NCBI RefSeq assembly: GCF_902635505.1
Contig: NC_045432.1
Coordinates: forward strand, 72,051,823-72,115,822
Direction: 5' to 3'
From: Sarcophilus harrisii
Taxonomy: Eukaryota > Chordata > Mammalia > Dasyuromorphia > Dasyuridae
Length of the DNA stretch: 64,000 nucleotides
A program made the translations under genes and the position numbers. Below are positions 1 through 9,585 of the stretch, in pieces; position 1 is the first letter of the stretch; the number at the start of each line of letters is the position of its first letter. Below the pieces are notes generated by a model. The model did not search any database. It worked only from the letters and a program-made list of their open reading frames with translations, and was not told where the DNA came from.

Positions 1-684
1 TTTTGAAATCACCCCCATCAAATTCAGCTCAGCCCAAGCCTTTCTTTCAAATTACCCAAAAAAATGACAGTCATAAAAGAACTAATAATATTTTCATATA
101 TAAGAAGCAAACGATTTGACTTTATTGAGTCCTTTATAATAGGTTCTTAATGTTTATATTTCTCCTGGATATTATATCTCAAAATTTCCCTTAAGTTCTG
201 CTGTTTTGTCACAAATACAAAAGTCTTTCAGGTCATTAAATTTCAAATTTTTTTCATTCAGGACTATATTTAACTTTGCTGCATGTTACCTAGCATTCTT
301 GCTCTATGAAATATAGTATTCCAAGACCTATAGGTCTTCAGTGTAGTAACTGCTAGGTTCTGTGTAATATTTATTGTAGCTTCTTGATATTTAAATTGTT
401 TTTTCTTGTTGCTTCCAATATTTTCTCCTTAAGCTGAGAGCTTTGAAACTTGGCTATGATATTCCTGTAAGTTTTTTCCTGGGATCTCTTTCAAATGATG
501 AGGAGTAGGTTTTTACCATTTTTTAATCATAATTTTCAGGCAGTCTGACTGTTCTTATATTTTTTTCCTTGATCTGGTCTAAAAATCAGTTGTTTTCCTG
601 GTGAGAGGTTTCTCTTCTATTTTTTCCTTGTTTTGATTTTCTTTTCTTATTTCTTTGTCTTAAAATGTCATTAGCTACCCTTTG
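1..684 (-). mobile_element. LINE-1 ORF1 C-terminal half, antisense
   Basis: The reverse complement of about 420-640 reads KTTDF-TRSRKKNIR, then RNIIAKFQSSQLKEK and ILEATRK. These match the order of the L1 ORF1p RRM/C-terminal region (human counterpart RHIIVRFTKVEMKEK). Frames are broken. The match is weaker below about 240. The copy is split by a younger L1 at 696-1439 and resumes at 1455. Confidence 0.7.
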
Positions 685-695
685 CCCAATTCTAG

Positions 696-1439
696 TTTTT
701 TTTAAATAATAGCTCTTTATTTTAAAATATATGCAGAGAGTTTTCAACATCCACTCTTGCAAAATCTTGTGTTCCAATTTTTTCCCTCCCTTCCCCCATT
801 CCCTCCCCTAGATGGTAAGTCATCCAATCGATGTTAAACATGTGCAATTCTTCTATACACATTTCCACAATTATCACGCTGCTCAAGAAAAATCAGATCA
901 GAAAGAAAAAAAATGAGAAAGAAAACAAAAAGCAAGCAAACAACAATAAAAAGGTGAAAATACTATGTTGTGATCCACATTCAGTCCCCACAGTCCTCTC
1001 TCTTGGTGCAGATGGCTCTGTCCATCATAAGTCTATTGGAATTGACCTGAATCACCTCACTATTGAAAAGAGCCGTGCCCATCAGGGTTTATCATCACAT
1101 ATCTTGTTGTTGCTGGGTACAATGATCTCCTGGTTCTGCTCACTTCTCTCAGCATCAGTTCTTATAAGTCTCTCCAAGACTCTCTGAAATCATCCTGCTG
1201 ATCGTTTCTTACAATAGTATTCCATCACATTCACATGCCACAACATATTCAACCATTCTCCAACTGATGGGCAGTCACCCAGTTTCCAGTTTTTTGCCAC
1301 TACCAAAAGGACTGCTGCAAACATTTTTGTACATGTAAGTCCTTTTTCCGTTTTTATGTTGTCTTTGAAATACAGGCCCAGGAGAGACACTGCTGGATCA
1401 AAGGATATGCACAGTTTGATAGTCCTTTGGGCATAGTTC
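696..1439 (-). mobile_element. 5'-truncated L1 (ORF2 C-terminus plus 3'UTR) inserted into L1 ORF1
   Basis: The reverse strand (1190-1444) encodes the L1 ORF2 C-terminus, with VVAKNWKLGDCPSVGEW then MLWHVNVMEYYC. It is followed by the marsupial L1 3'UTR and an A-rich end, read as a T-run at about 696-704. The same 15-bp sequence, cccaattctagtttt, lies at 685-699 and 1440-1454, a perfect target-site duplication. Confidence 0.85.
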
Positions 1440-1454
1440 CCCAATTCTAGTTTT

Positions 1455-1560
1455 CATGGAATTATCTTGTTCCTTAAGTTTTTGGTTCTCTGTTTCAAGT
1501 CGGTTGGACGTTCTTTTCCTGATTTTCTTGGCTTGTTCCTATGTTTTTTCCCTTAATGCC
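1455..1560 (-). mobile_element. Older L1 ORF1, coiled-coil part (continuation of 1-684)
   Basis: The reverse complement reads RLETENQKLKEQDNSM, a heptad-like stretch as in L1 ORF1p coiled coils. It rejoins the ORF1 interrupted at 684/1440, which shows the older element continues on both sides of the younger insertion. Confidence 0.6.
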
Positions 1561-1564
1561 AGCC

Positions 1565-1815
1565 TGATTGTCACACGAGCCCCCTGATTGCTCTCCCTGA
1601 CTCCGGTTTCTCCCCTGCCAATCCATCTGCAGAATCAGCAATGCTATTTTCCTACAGTCCAGTTCCAGCCATGTAACCACTCCCTCTCCCCATACTCATC
1701 AACTCCAATGGCTTCTCATTGTCTCTAGGATTTGGCATCTGAATCCCTTCACAGTTTGGCTCAAACGCATCTTCCCAGATTGGTTACACATGACCGACTC
1801 CCTGTTATGTTTCAT
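1565..1815 (+). mobile_element. L2 3'UTR fragment
   Basis: The phrases tcaactccaatggcttctca and cacagtttggctcaaacgca follow the L2 3' untranslated consensus (a CAATGGCTCCC stretch, then the CTGGCTCCAA stretch). Divergence is heavy. Confidence 0.55.
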
Positions 1816-1837
1816 CCACATCTAGAGACGGTCATTA

Positions 1838-3785
1838 TATCCATGGGAACCAATGAGATTATGAAATGAAATGGAATAAAGGGCGAAGAGAAGAAAAGAA
1901 AAAAAGAGGAAAGAAGAAGAGAGGAAAGGAGAGGGCAGAGGAGGAGAGGGGAAGGGAAGGCAAGGGAAAGCCCAAAACAGAGTATTGGGTGTCATCTATG
2001 GTTAGTGGGCATGATCTGGAGGAAGACCCAACAAAGGAGGCTAAGAAAAGAGGGGCCTGATCGGTAGGGGGGGAACCAAGAAAGATTTGTGTCCCGAGAA
2101 TCTGGAGAGAAGCGAATGCCAAGAAGAGGGCTGATCAGCATTGTCAAGGATTACAGAGAAGTCGGAGGAGAATGAGGAGTGAGAAAAGGCTATCTGTTTT
2201 TGAGCAACTAAGAGATTGCTGCTAAGTTTGGAGATGATAGTTTCCATGGAATGGTAAAGTCAGAAGCTGGATTCCAAGAAATTAAGAAGAGAGTGAGAGG
2301 AGAAAAAGAAGTACTTATTGCAGATGGCCTTTTCAAGGAGTTTGAACACAAAAGGCAGAAAGGGCAAAGGAAGATAATTAGCAGATGGAAGGAGCGAGTT
2401 AGAGTTTGCTTCAGGTTGGGGGAGATGTGGGCATGTTTGTGGACAGCAGGGAAGCAGCCAGTAGGAAAAGAAAGGTAGGAAATAAGTAACAAGTGAGAAT
2501 GACTGATGGGATAATCTTCTGGAAGACTCAAATGGAACGGGAGCACTTGAGTAGGTAGAGGGGTTAGCCTTTGTAAGAGCAAGGCCTCATCTTCGTGGGA
2601 GACACGGGTGAAGGAGGAAAGGGGAGCAGAAGGCAACTGAGCGATGGCAGGTGTGAAAGAGGGGATGAGAGAGAGCTCATTATGAAGGGCCTCTATTTTT
2701 TAAAAAATATAAGACAAGATCTCAGCTGAGGGGGTGTGAGGAAAGGAAGCAATGGAAAGTTGGGAGGAGGGATGCGAAGGTTTGGAAAAGCCACTGGGGA
2801 AGGTGGGAGAATGAACCACCAGGGCTGTATCGTAGCATTGCCTGGCTGCAGGGAGGGCCCGGCTGAGATCGTGTAACATCAATTTGTAGTGGCTCAGTCA
2901 GAATGGCTGTGTGATTTTCTCTACCTTCTTTCGGCAGGGCATGTGTAAAAGCAAAGGCAGCAAACGGTAGCGGTGATTCAAGGCTGAGGCTAGGCAGGGA
3001 ACAGCTGATTGAATTGAATGATTGAATACAATGATTGAAGGCGGGGATGAGGTTCAAGACAAGAAGACAATGTAGAGATGAACTAAAGTCAAGATGGGGA
3101 AAAGAGATGGGAGTGACGAGTGCAGGAGAGGCGGCCTAGAAGAAAATTGAGGGATTGAGGGATTTGAGGTCATGGTATAGACAAAGTTTACTAAGGGGAG
3201 GCAGAGGAAAAAGAGGAAATCCAATAGATTGTGGTCAGAGAAGGGGACCCGAAGATTCTTGGAAGTGGAGGTGGGTCATCTGGGGGTGATAGCAAGGGTG
3301 TGACCATCTTTGTGTGTGGCTGAGATGGGGGGAAAGAATAGCTCATGGGAAGTAAGCTGAGGACCCGAGTGGTTAGAGCATTTGAGGGAGAGTTTATTGA
3401 AGTCGCCTTGTAGAAGAGCAACTGTTGGAGAGGAGAGAAAAATTGTGATTAGCTACTAAACTCATTGAAGAAGAAAGGGGGTGACCTTGAGATCTAAAAA
3501 CAACAGCCACCGGGACTTTAATTGGGCAGCAGAAGCAAAATGCAAGAACCTCAAAGGAGGAGAGGTTACTAAGTGACAGAGGCAGACCCTGGAGGTGGCC
3601 ATGGGGAACAGACAGGATTCCCACCCTCCCATCTCCACCAATGAGCTGAGGAGAATGAGCGAAGATGCAGCTAGTTCTGGAGATGGTTACCAGGGAGGCT
3701 GTGTCCCGGGCCGGCCGGATTTCAATAAGAGCTAGGAGATGAAGGAATGGGAGAGGAAAGGCAGCTGCTGGGCCCCTGTCAACTG
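1838..3785 (-). mobile_element. LINE-2 ORF2, endonuclease to reverse transcriptase, antisense
   Basis: Reading right to left on the minus strand: an endonuclease part (3394-3789, LSNLSSFEVLAFCFCCPIKV, then SPSLTTIYWIS at 3191-3421), a linker with LFQTFASLLPTFH (2700-3057), the RT N-terminal part (2208-2636) and the RT core with SFVGSSSRSCPLT ... SVLG near 1,950-2,080. About 1.95 kb is kept with many stops. It is one of the more complete L2 reading regions here and ends close to the + strand L2 piece on its left. Confidence 0.85.
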
Positions 3786-3788
3786 TCA

Positions 3789-4020
3789 CACCTTATAAAA
3801 GGCCTTTCCTGATTCCCCTGGGCATTCATGCCCCACTACCCATTCCCCCCCACAACAAGTTACTTCGAATTGATTTTGTATTCATTTATCTGGTATATGG
3901 TGCTCCCCCAGCAGGATGTGGGTTCCTGAACGGTAGGGCCCATTTAATTTGTGTCTTAGTATCTCCGGGACTTCCCATGGTATCAAGTGTCTAGTAAGCG
4001 CTTAGTAAGTGTTGCACTGA
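3789..4020 (+). mobile_element. L2 3' end
   Basis: It runs from the L2 phrase aggcctttcctgattcccc to the 3' terminus atctccgggac ... tctagtaagcgcttagtaag, the classic L2 last 200 bases. Confidence 0.8.
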
Positions 4021-4049
4021 ATATAAGGGAACTGAATTTGTTGTGAAGT

Positions 4050-4172
4050 GAAGGTGGATTTTTTATTTCTAGTTGGATAGGACCTTGAAGATGATCTAGC
4101 CCGAGTCTTTCATTTTACAGATGAGAGAACCGAGGCCCATGGAGGACAAGGGACTCAAACTACTAACCCAAG
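4050..4172 (-). mobile_element. MIR-like SINE with CR1/L3-type tail
   Basis: It reads ataggaccttgaagatgatc, then cattttacagatgagagaac, which is the antisense form of a SINE ending in the CR1/L3 tail (ATCATCTTCAAGGTCC). Confidence 0.6.
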
Positions 4173-4834
4173 CTCGACAAGAACTCATCTGTGTTATTCT
4201 GCATATGAGTATTTACCGAATATAAAAGGTCCAAACTTCAAATCTGCAAAATCAAGTGAAAGGCGCTAATGAGGGCAGGCTAGTGCCAGCGCCTTTCAGG
4301 CCGACGTTCTCGAGGCACGGCCCATACGGATCGTCCAGACGGAGCTGACAATCAACGGGGCTTGTTTCTGGCTCTCTTGGCGGGAGAATGGAGCCTGCTG
4401 CTTGTGGGCAAGAGGGGCAGCTGTCCTGAGGCCCCCGCGTGACAGGGGGCCGGCCTGTAATGCAAAGCCCTTGGATACGATAGCTTCATAGAGGAAAAAG
4501 AGAGGCAGCTGCGATTTCTGTCAAGCTCTGTCAACAACGGCCACGTTCAAAGATTGGCAGCTCTCGCACAGCGGGCCCCCGGGCAAGCCTGGCAGAGCTC
4601 GCGCATATCCCTAGACGTGGATTGCCCGGGTGAGGGAGAATTCAAAAAGTGGAAGTGATCAAAACCTCACTACGGACAGCTAGGGCCCAAAGACAGGCCC
4701 AGGCAGGGGGCCAGAGTGGGCAGAGCCATGCTTACAAGCTGAAACACTGCTCTGAAATGCAGCTCCCTCTGTGCTCAACATAAAGGGCAAGATAGACAAA
4801 ATCTAAGAGATCATAATGAGCTCCCCCGAGGAGA
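4173..4834. other. Unassigned, GC-rich single-copy-looking stretch
   Basis: No repeat family, codon-like pattern or RNA gene is recognised. The base composition is balanced and CpG-containing (for example around 4290-4340 and 4560-4630). It could be plain unique intergenic DNA. Confidence 0.3.
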
Positions 4835-4935
4835 ACGCAAGCTTTCTGAGGGCAAGAGACTGGTCCACAGTTATCTCCGTCCCCAGTCCCTAGCACAGTG
4901 CTTGCCACAGAGTGGGTACCAGATACCCCATTGTT
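4835..4935 (+). mobile_element. L2 3' end fragment
   Basis: It reads gcaagctttctgagggcaag, then tccctagcacagtgcttg, the terminal part of L2. To 5264 nothing else is recognised. Confidence 0.7.
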
Positions 4936-5264
4936 GAGTTGGCTTGGGGTTCACCCTGGACTCTAGATATACGAAGTTAAAGAGGCCTTGGGAGGAATGA
5001 TCTTGTCCCGGATGGGAACAGCTCCCTTTCCCAGAAGCTCCAAATATCCTCCATGGAGGGGCACCGCCCAGAAACCAGAGGCCTCCTTGCGGGTGCTTGA
5101 ACTACTGGCGAATGGTCTCTAGTCTGGGCCGCTCCTATGGGATAAGAGAGCCTTGAGGAAGAGACTGGGCCAGCCCCCCTCATCTTATCCCTCCAAGTTC
5201 AACTGTAACTACAACATAAACAACTCAACAGCTCACAACACTAAAAAGAGAGCAAAAGAAAGCC

Positions 5265-5410
5265 TTAAGTAAGCCTTGCTGATGAACTGCGCCAAGTGCT
5301 GGGGACGCAAAAGCAAGAAAACAAGATGGCTCCAGCTCTCAAAGTGTTTACGCTCTTACGGGGGAAGATAACAGATAAAGGGGGGACGGTGGGAGGGGCA
5401 ACAGGATGGG
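5265..5410 (-). mobile_element. L2 3' end, antisense
   Basis: It shows gcgccaagtgctggggacgc, then caagatggctccagctctca, the antisense L2 terminus (normally tgctaagcgctggggatac, then the ccctgccctcaag stretch). Confidence 0.65.
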
Positions 5411-5431
5411 GAAGGAGAGAGGCTGCGGGCC

Positions 5432-5562
5432 CAGTGGATGAAACACTACTTCTGACCGATTTCCAGTCCCACCTCTTAGTCACTTGCTGTGGATGACCTT
5501 GGGGACATCACTGAGCCTCAGACCAGTTTTTAAATCTATAAGATGAGTGGCACCTGCCTCGG
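5432..5562 (+). mobile_element. MIR-like SINE
   Basis: cccagtggatgaaacactac is followed by cccacctcttagtcacttgc and a degenerate ctgagcctcagaccag ... ctataagatgag. This is the MIR core order (TGTGTGACC, CCTCAGTTTCC, ATCTGTAAAATG) in decayed form. Confidence 0.55.
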
Positions 5563-6064
5563 TGGACAGAATTGTCTCCTGCCATCCTCTGGCTGAATCC
5601 CAGCATCGGACATAGTTCCCTACAACTCTTTCCCTCTCTCTGACTCTGTAGGAAAGGATCAATCCTCTCGGACTCCTCAGCGATGATTTCTCCCTTGCCC
5701 GGAGCATCCATTAGTATGATCGAGACTGGGGCTGCACGGCCAATCTCGGTCCCGGAGAACAACGAGGAAATGCCCCTCCCTCCCTCCTTCCCTTAGAAGG
5801 GGGGGATGGCACGGCTACGGAACCCGCAGACTGTCGGTCACAGTCGATGTATTCACTGTTCTGTTGAGTCTTCTCACTTTGTTACAGGGGAAGACTCACT
5901 GGGGGTAGGAAGGGATCGATAAAATTTTAAAATAAATAAACTAGTCTAAGAAGGGCCAGTCCTGGCCCCAATCCACCACAAGAGATGGGGCGGGTAACTC
6001 CCTCCAGCCTGGGAGAGCTTCGAGAATCCCAAAGAATAGAAACTGCACAGCCCAGCTCCCACCC
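5563..6064. other. Unassigned; possible 3' end of an unclassified element near 5815-5935
   Basis: An A-rich end (gataaaattttaaaataaat, 5918-5937) follows a stretch with ctttgttacaggggaagactc, which looks like the 3'UTR of a dispersed marsupial element. I cannot place it in a family. The rest is unassigned. Confidence 0.25.
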
Positions 6065-6140
6065 CCTCCACTCCTAGATGGGGGAAATGATGGGCCTAAG
6101 GTCACCCAGCCCGGGCCAGTGCCCCGGCCTGCCAGCCCAT
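6065..6140 (-). mobile_element. Short MIR-like fragment
   Basis: tagatgggggaaatgatgg followed by cctaaggtcacccagcc recalls antisense MIR (ACAGATGAGGAAACTGAGG, then AAGGTCACACAGC). It is short and weak. Confidence 0.4.
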
Positions 6141-6980
6141 GGCCCGGCATTTAAGAATGTGGGCCGGCAGCCTTCCCTTGATCCCCAGAGGCTCCGGCTT
6201 GGGCTCCGAGTGAATGCGGTGAGGCACTGTCAGCCGGCCAGCCCCGTGAAATGGCTGGGAACTCGAGGCTGGCATCTTTATCGAGGCAAAGTTCTCGGAG
6301 AAGCAGAAGGGGTGGGGGGGGAGGGAGAGAGCCAGAAATAAGCCCCTTTCCCCTTTCTTTCAACCACAAACTGCACTTAGTAACTAGAAGATATAAAGGC
6401 CCCTCAAATGTTCTTAAAAATAAATGGCCCGTGTTATTAGAGAAATAATTCAGTCTCCCCTCCGGATTCATTAATGGACCCTATAAGCACCTTTTTCTCC
6501 CAAATCTTTCTGGGCACCTAATGCCCGCTTTAAATCAGCAGCTCTCTAACGACCCGCCGGTGCCAGCTCTGGCCCTCCCTCTCTGCAGAGAGCAGCTGCA
6601 AAGTACTTCCAGACTGCTGCCTACTCCCTGCCATTTGCACACTCCCTAGTACTTAACGAACAAACTCCACAGAGGCTAATCATCAGGTCTAATTACAGGG
6701 AGGGGGAATGGAGCACTAAAAAGTTAATAAAGGAAAACAATTACCAGGCCGAAGAGGCAGCCATTTTCCTGACACTCTCATGACGGAGACTGGGCCATAC
6801 GTCCCCGTGCCAATCCGCCGCTGGTACCCTCCGCTCCCTCGGAAGCACCCACGTGAGAAGCCTGGCCTTGCTGGTGCTTGGGTACCCGGGGGCCTGTTTT
6901 CATCCCCTGGGTACAAACCTGAAGGCGGTAGTGAGGGCTTGCTTTCCGGGCCAGCCCACAAAATCCCTGCCCACCTCAAT
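6141..6980. other. Single-copy-looking block with an AT-rich core at 6370-6480
   Basis: No repeat is recognised. GC-rich flanks surround an AT-rich core holding a MEF2-consensus match (TTAAAAATAA, 6414-6423), the ATTAG/ATAATTCAG string around 6435-6450 and TTCATTAATGG near 6467-6477. The layout resembles a conserved enhancer, but conservation cannot be judged here. Confidence 0.3.
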
Positions 6981-7285
6981 TCAACGAACACTTATTAAGC
7001 CTCTCAGTTTAGAGCTGGAAGGGGCTTCAGATGCCATCATGTTCAACCCCATATTTTGCACATGGGGAAACTGAGACTGAGAAATGTTAAAAGGCTTGCT
7101 CTGGGTCACATAACCGGTAAGTGTCAGAGGCGGGCCTACGGCTCGGCTTTTCCAATTCCACATAGGGACCAGGCGCTGCGTTGGCCACTGGGAAGACAAA
7201 GAAAAATGGCCGCTCTCCTCAAGAAGTTCACATTCTCCTTGGGGATGGGAGGTAGGAGAGAAGGATACCACACACGCTCACTATG
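6981..7285 (-). mobile_element. L2 3' end, antisense, split by a SINE
   Basis: It starts with attcaacgaacacttattaa and resumes after 7165 with gaccaggcgctgcgttggcc, then gctctcctcaagaagttcac. The two halves make one antisense L2 terminus around the SINE at 7005-7164. Confidence 0.65.
7005..7164 (-). mobile_element. MIR-like SINE with CR1/L3-type tail, nested in L2
   Basis: gagctggaaggggcttcag is the tail, then atggggaaactgagactgag is the core. The rest, with ggtcacataaccggtaagtg, runs toward the head. Confidence 0.65.
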
Positions 7286-7437
7286 TGTGAAGCAGAGGAC
7301 GCCTCAGTGTCTCACTTCTGGAAAGAAAACTGGACGAGATCAATTGTGGGAAGTTTGAGGGGTTTTTTGTTTTTTAACTCAATCAACCAAAGATGGGTTT
7401 GCTATGATCAACTGGAAACTCTGAAGTGATCCATCAT
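7286..7437. other. Unassigned spacer
   Basis: Short AT-leaning stretch with a T-run at 7364-7375. Nothing is recognised. Confidence 0.25.
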
Positions 7438-7535
7438 TCGATCAGCAAACATTTATTAATCGCCTGTGCACACCAGGCACCAGAAATAGAAAGAAATCCA
7501 AACCGGTCCCAGCCTGCTTTGGTTCTGCCAAGAAT
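7438..7535 (-). mobile_element. L2 3' terminus, antisense
   Basis: gatcagcaaacatttattaa and caccaggcaccagaaataga mark the last 100 bases of L2. From 7536 to 7799 nothing is recognised. Confidence 0.65.
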
Positions 7536-7799
7536 GTAGTTTTCCTCAAGGTGGTGACTTCAGCTGAGACTCCAGTCATATTTCCTCTTTCATTGTCCCC
7601 GCTGACAATGGAGAAGGTGGGGAAGCCGTCCCTGGGAATCAGGAGACCCTTTCCAAAGCCGCATGAGAAGGAATCCCGAAAGCAGGAAAGGCCAATGGAA
7701 AGGGGACCAAACTTGGAGATGGAAAGGGACAGATCCAGGCTTGGACATTTGGAGTCAACTCCTTACTCTTTCTTACCCCACCTAATCAGTCGACGAATC

Positions 7800-8105
7800 C
7801 TATAATTTGACCTTCACAACCTCTCCTGCATCCATCCCCTTCCTTCTCTCTACTTCTCCCCCAGAGTACAGCAACAACCTCCCAACTGCTCTTTCTGCCT
7901 CAATCTCTCTCTCCAGGATTTCCTGCACAGAGCTGCTGAATTGGTATTCCTAAAACATAGGTCACCCCGCCCTGCTCAAAAACCTCCAGTGGCTCCCTAT
8001 TGCCCCTTTTGGCTCTTTAAATTCCCTCACAATCAGGATCTGGCTATTTTTACTGATTTATTAAACATCACTGCCTCATGCATTTTATTTCCCAGTGAAA
8101 CTGCG
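7800..8105 (+). mobile_element. L2 3'UTR
   Basis: It includes aaaacctccagtggctccct followed by attgccccttttggctcttt, the strongly conserved L2 3'UTR phrase, after a decayed ORF2 tail. Confidence 0.75.
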
Positions 8106-8111
8106 ACTACT

Positions 8112-8316
8112 GCTGCACAGTGGACCCAGAGTCAGGGAGACCTGAGTTCTAATCAAGCCTCAGACACTTCTAGCAGCCTGACTCTGGGCAAGGCACTTAA
8201 TCTCCATTTGCCTCAATTTCCTCAACTGTTAAATGGGGATTAATAATTATCTGCCACACTGGATCAAATGAGATCATGTACATAAAGCGCTTTATAAACA
8301 TGAAAGTGCTACATAA
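8112..8316 (+). mobile_element. MIR-like SINE with L2-type tail
   Basis: Core: actctgggcaaggcacttaa, tgcctcaatttcctcaactg and taaatggggattaataatta. Tail: gagatcatgtacataaagcg. Its far end was used as the target of the L1 at 8317. Confidence 0.8.
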
Positions 8317-8959
8317 ACAGCCCTCTTTGTAGTGGCCAGAAACTGGACACTGAGTGGCTGCCCATCAATTGGAGAATGGCTGAATAAATTGTGGTATATG
8401 AATGTTATGGAATATTACTGTTCTGTAAGAAATGACCGGCAGGATGATCTCAGAGAGGCCTGGAGAGACTTCCAGGAACTGGGGCGCTGAATGAAGGGAA
8501 CAGAACCAGGAGACCACAGCTGGACACGGCACCAAGATTACATGACGATAAATTCTGATGGACGTGGCTCTCTTCAACAAAGGCAAGTTCCAATGGTCTT
8601 GTGATGGAGAGAGCCGTCTGCCCCCAGAGAGGGGGCTGTGGGAACCCAAGGTGGGTCCCAACATGGTATTTTCACCTTTCTTCTTGTTGTTGTTGTTTGC
8701 TTGCTTGTTTTTTTTTCCTTTCCTGTGTTTTTTTCCTCTTTTGATCTCATTTTTCTTGAGCAGGATGACAAATGTAGAATTATGTTTGGAAGTATTGCAC
8801 ATGTCTAACCGCTATCAGATTATTTGCTGTCTAGGGGAAGGAAGACAGCCAGGGAGAAAAATTTGGAGCACGAGGGTTCGCAGAGTTGAATGCTGAAAAC
8901 TGTCTTTGTACGTATTTGGAAAAAAGAAAACGCTATTAATGATAAAAAAAAAAAGGGAA
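8317..8959 (+). mobile_element. 5'-truncated L1 3' end
   Basis: It begins inside the ORF2 C-terminus (tggctgcccatcaattggag ... tggaatattactgttctgta) and runs through the marsupial L1 3'UTR to a poly-A run at 8944-8954. Flanks aaagtgctacataa (8303-8316) and aaagtgcgacataa (8960-8973) form a 14-bp target-site duplication with one mismatch, lying in a SINE tail. Confidence 0.9.
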
Positions 8960-8994
8960 AAAGTGCGACATAAGTGCCTATTATTACGCATCTG

Positions 8995-9045
8995 GCCCTT
9001 ATAATGTTTCAAAACTACTTTGTTTGATCCACACAACAATCCTGT
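8995..9045 (-). mobile_element. MIR tail fragment, antisense
   Basis: gatccacacaacaatcctgt matches the antisense MIR/L2 tail phrase (ATCCTCACAACAACCCTG). Confidence 0.5.
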
Positions 9046-9047
9046 CC

Positions 9048-9238
9048 GGAGGCAGCATGGTGTGAGTGGGGAAAACACCATCTTAGGAGTCAGAGGACCT
9101 GGGTTCAAACCATGTCTCTGACACTACCTGTGGGAGCTTACGCATAGCATTTCCCCTCTCTGTGCCTCAGTTTCCTCATTTTTGACTGGATTAGAAGCCC
9201 TCTAAGGTTCTCGATAGCTTCAGATCCCATGACCCTCG
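9048..9238 (+). mobile_element. SINE with CR1/L3-type tail
   Basis: ggaggcagcatggtgtgagt head, gagtcagaggacctgggttc B-box region, gcctcagtttcctcattttt core, then a tail with attagaagccctctaaggtt, as in the CR1/L3 3' end. Confidence 0.75.
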
Positions 9239-9469
9239 GAAGAATCTGTGGCACAGAAGGAATGGAAAGAGCCTGGCTTCTCTCTGGTCCCCAGAGAGCA
9301 AAGCCGAGAGCTCCCTAACCCACTGGAGCTATCCCGAAGAGCAAGAAACTGCCCTTGGAGGAAGCGGACTCCCCGTCAGCGTAGCAGAGGCTACATGGCT
9401 ACTTAGTGTAAGGGGATTCTGGTTCAGGAACAAATTAGACTAGATGCTATCTGAGGAGCCTCCTCCAAA

Positions 9470-9585
9470 TAAGGAAACTGAGGCACAGAGAAATGCAACA
9501 ACTGTGGAGGAGTGGACATAAGAAGCTGGAGCTCAGGCCTCTCAGCTGCAGGCCTTTGCCACTGTCACACTGTGCCTCCTTTTCA
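9470..9585 (-). mobile_element. MIR-like fragment
   Basis: aaggaaactgaggcacagag is the antisense core, and the remainder runs toward a decayed head. The stretch 9239-9469 to its left is unassigned except for ttagactagatgctatctga, a CR1/L3-tail-like scrap. Confidence 0.55.

Noticed and set aside
6391-6400. TATA-like atataaaggc at 6.39 kb as a promoter
   Set aside because: No downstream exon or open frame of interest follows; more likely part of an AT-rich block.
8558-8896. Small open frames around L1 tails (also 831-1187, 45093-45386)
   Set aside because: They lie in the L1 3' untranslated region or across an element junction and are not genes.
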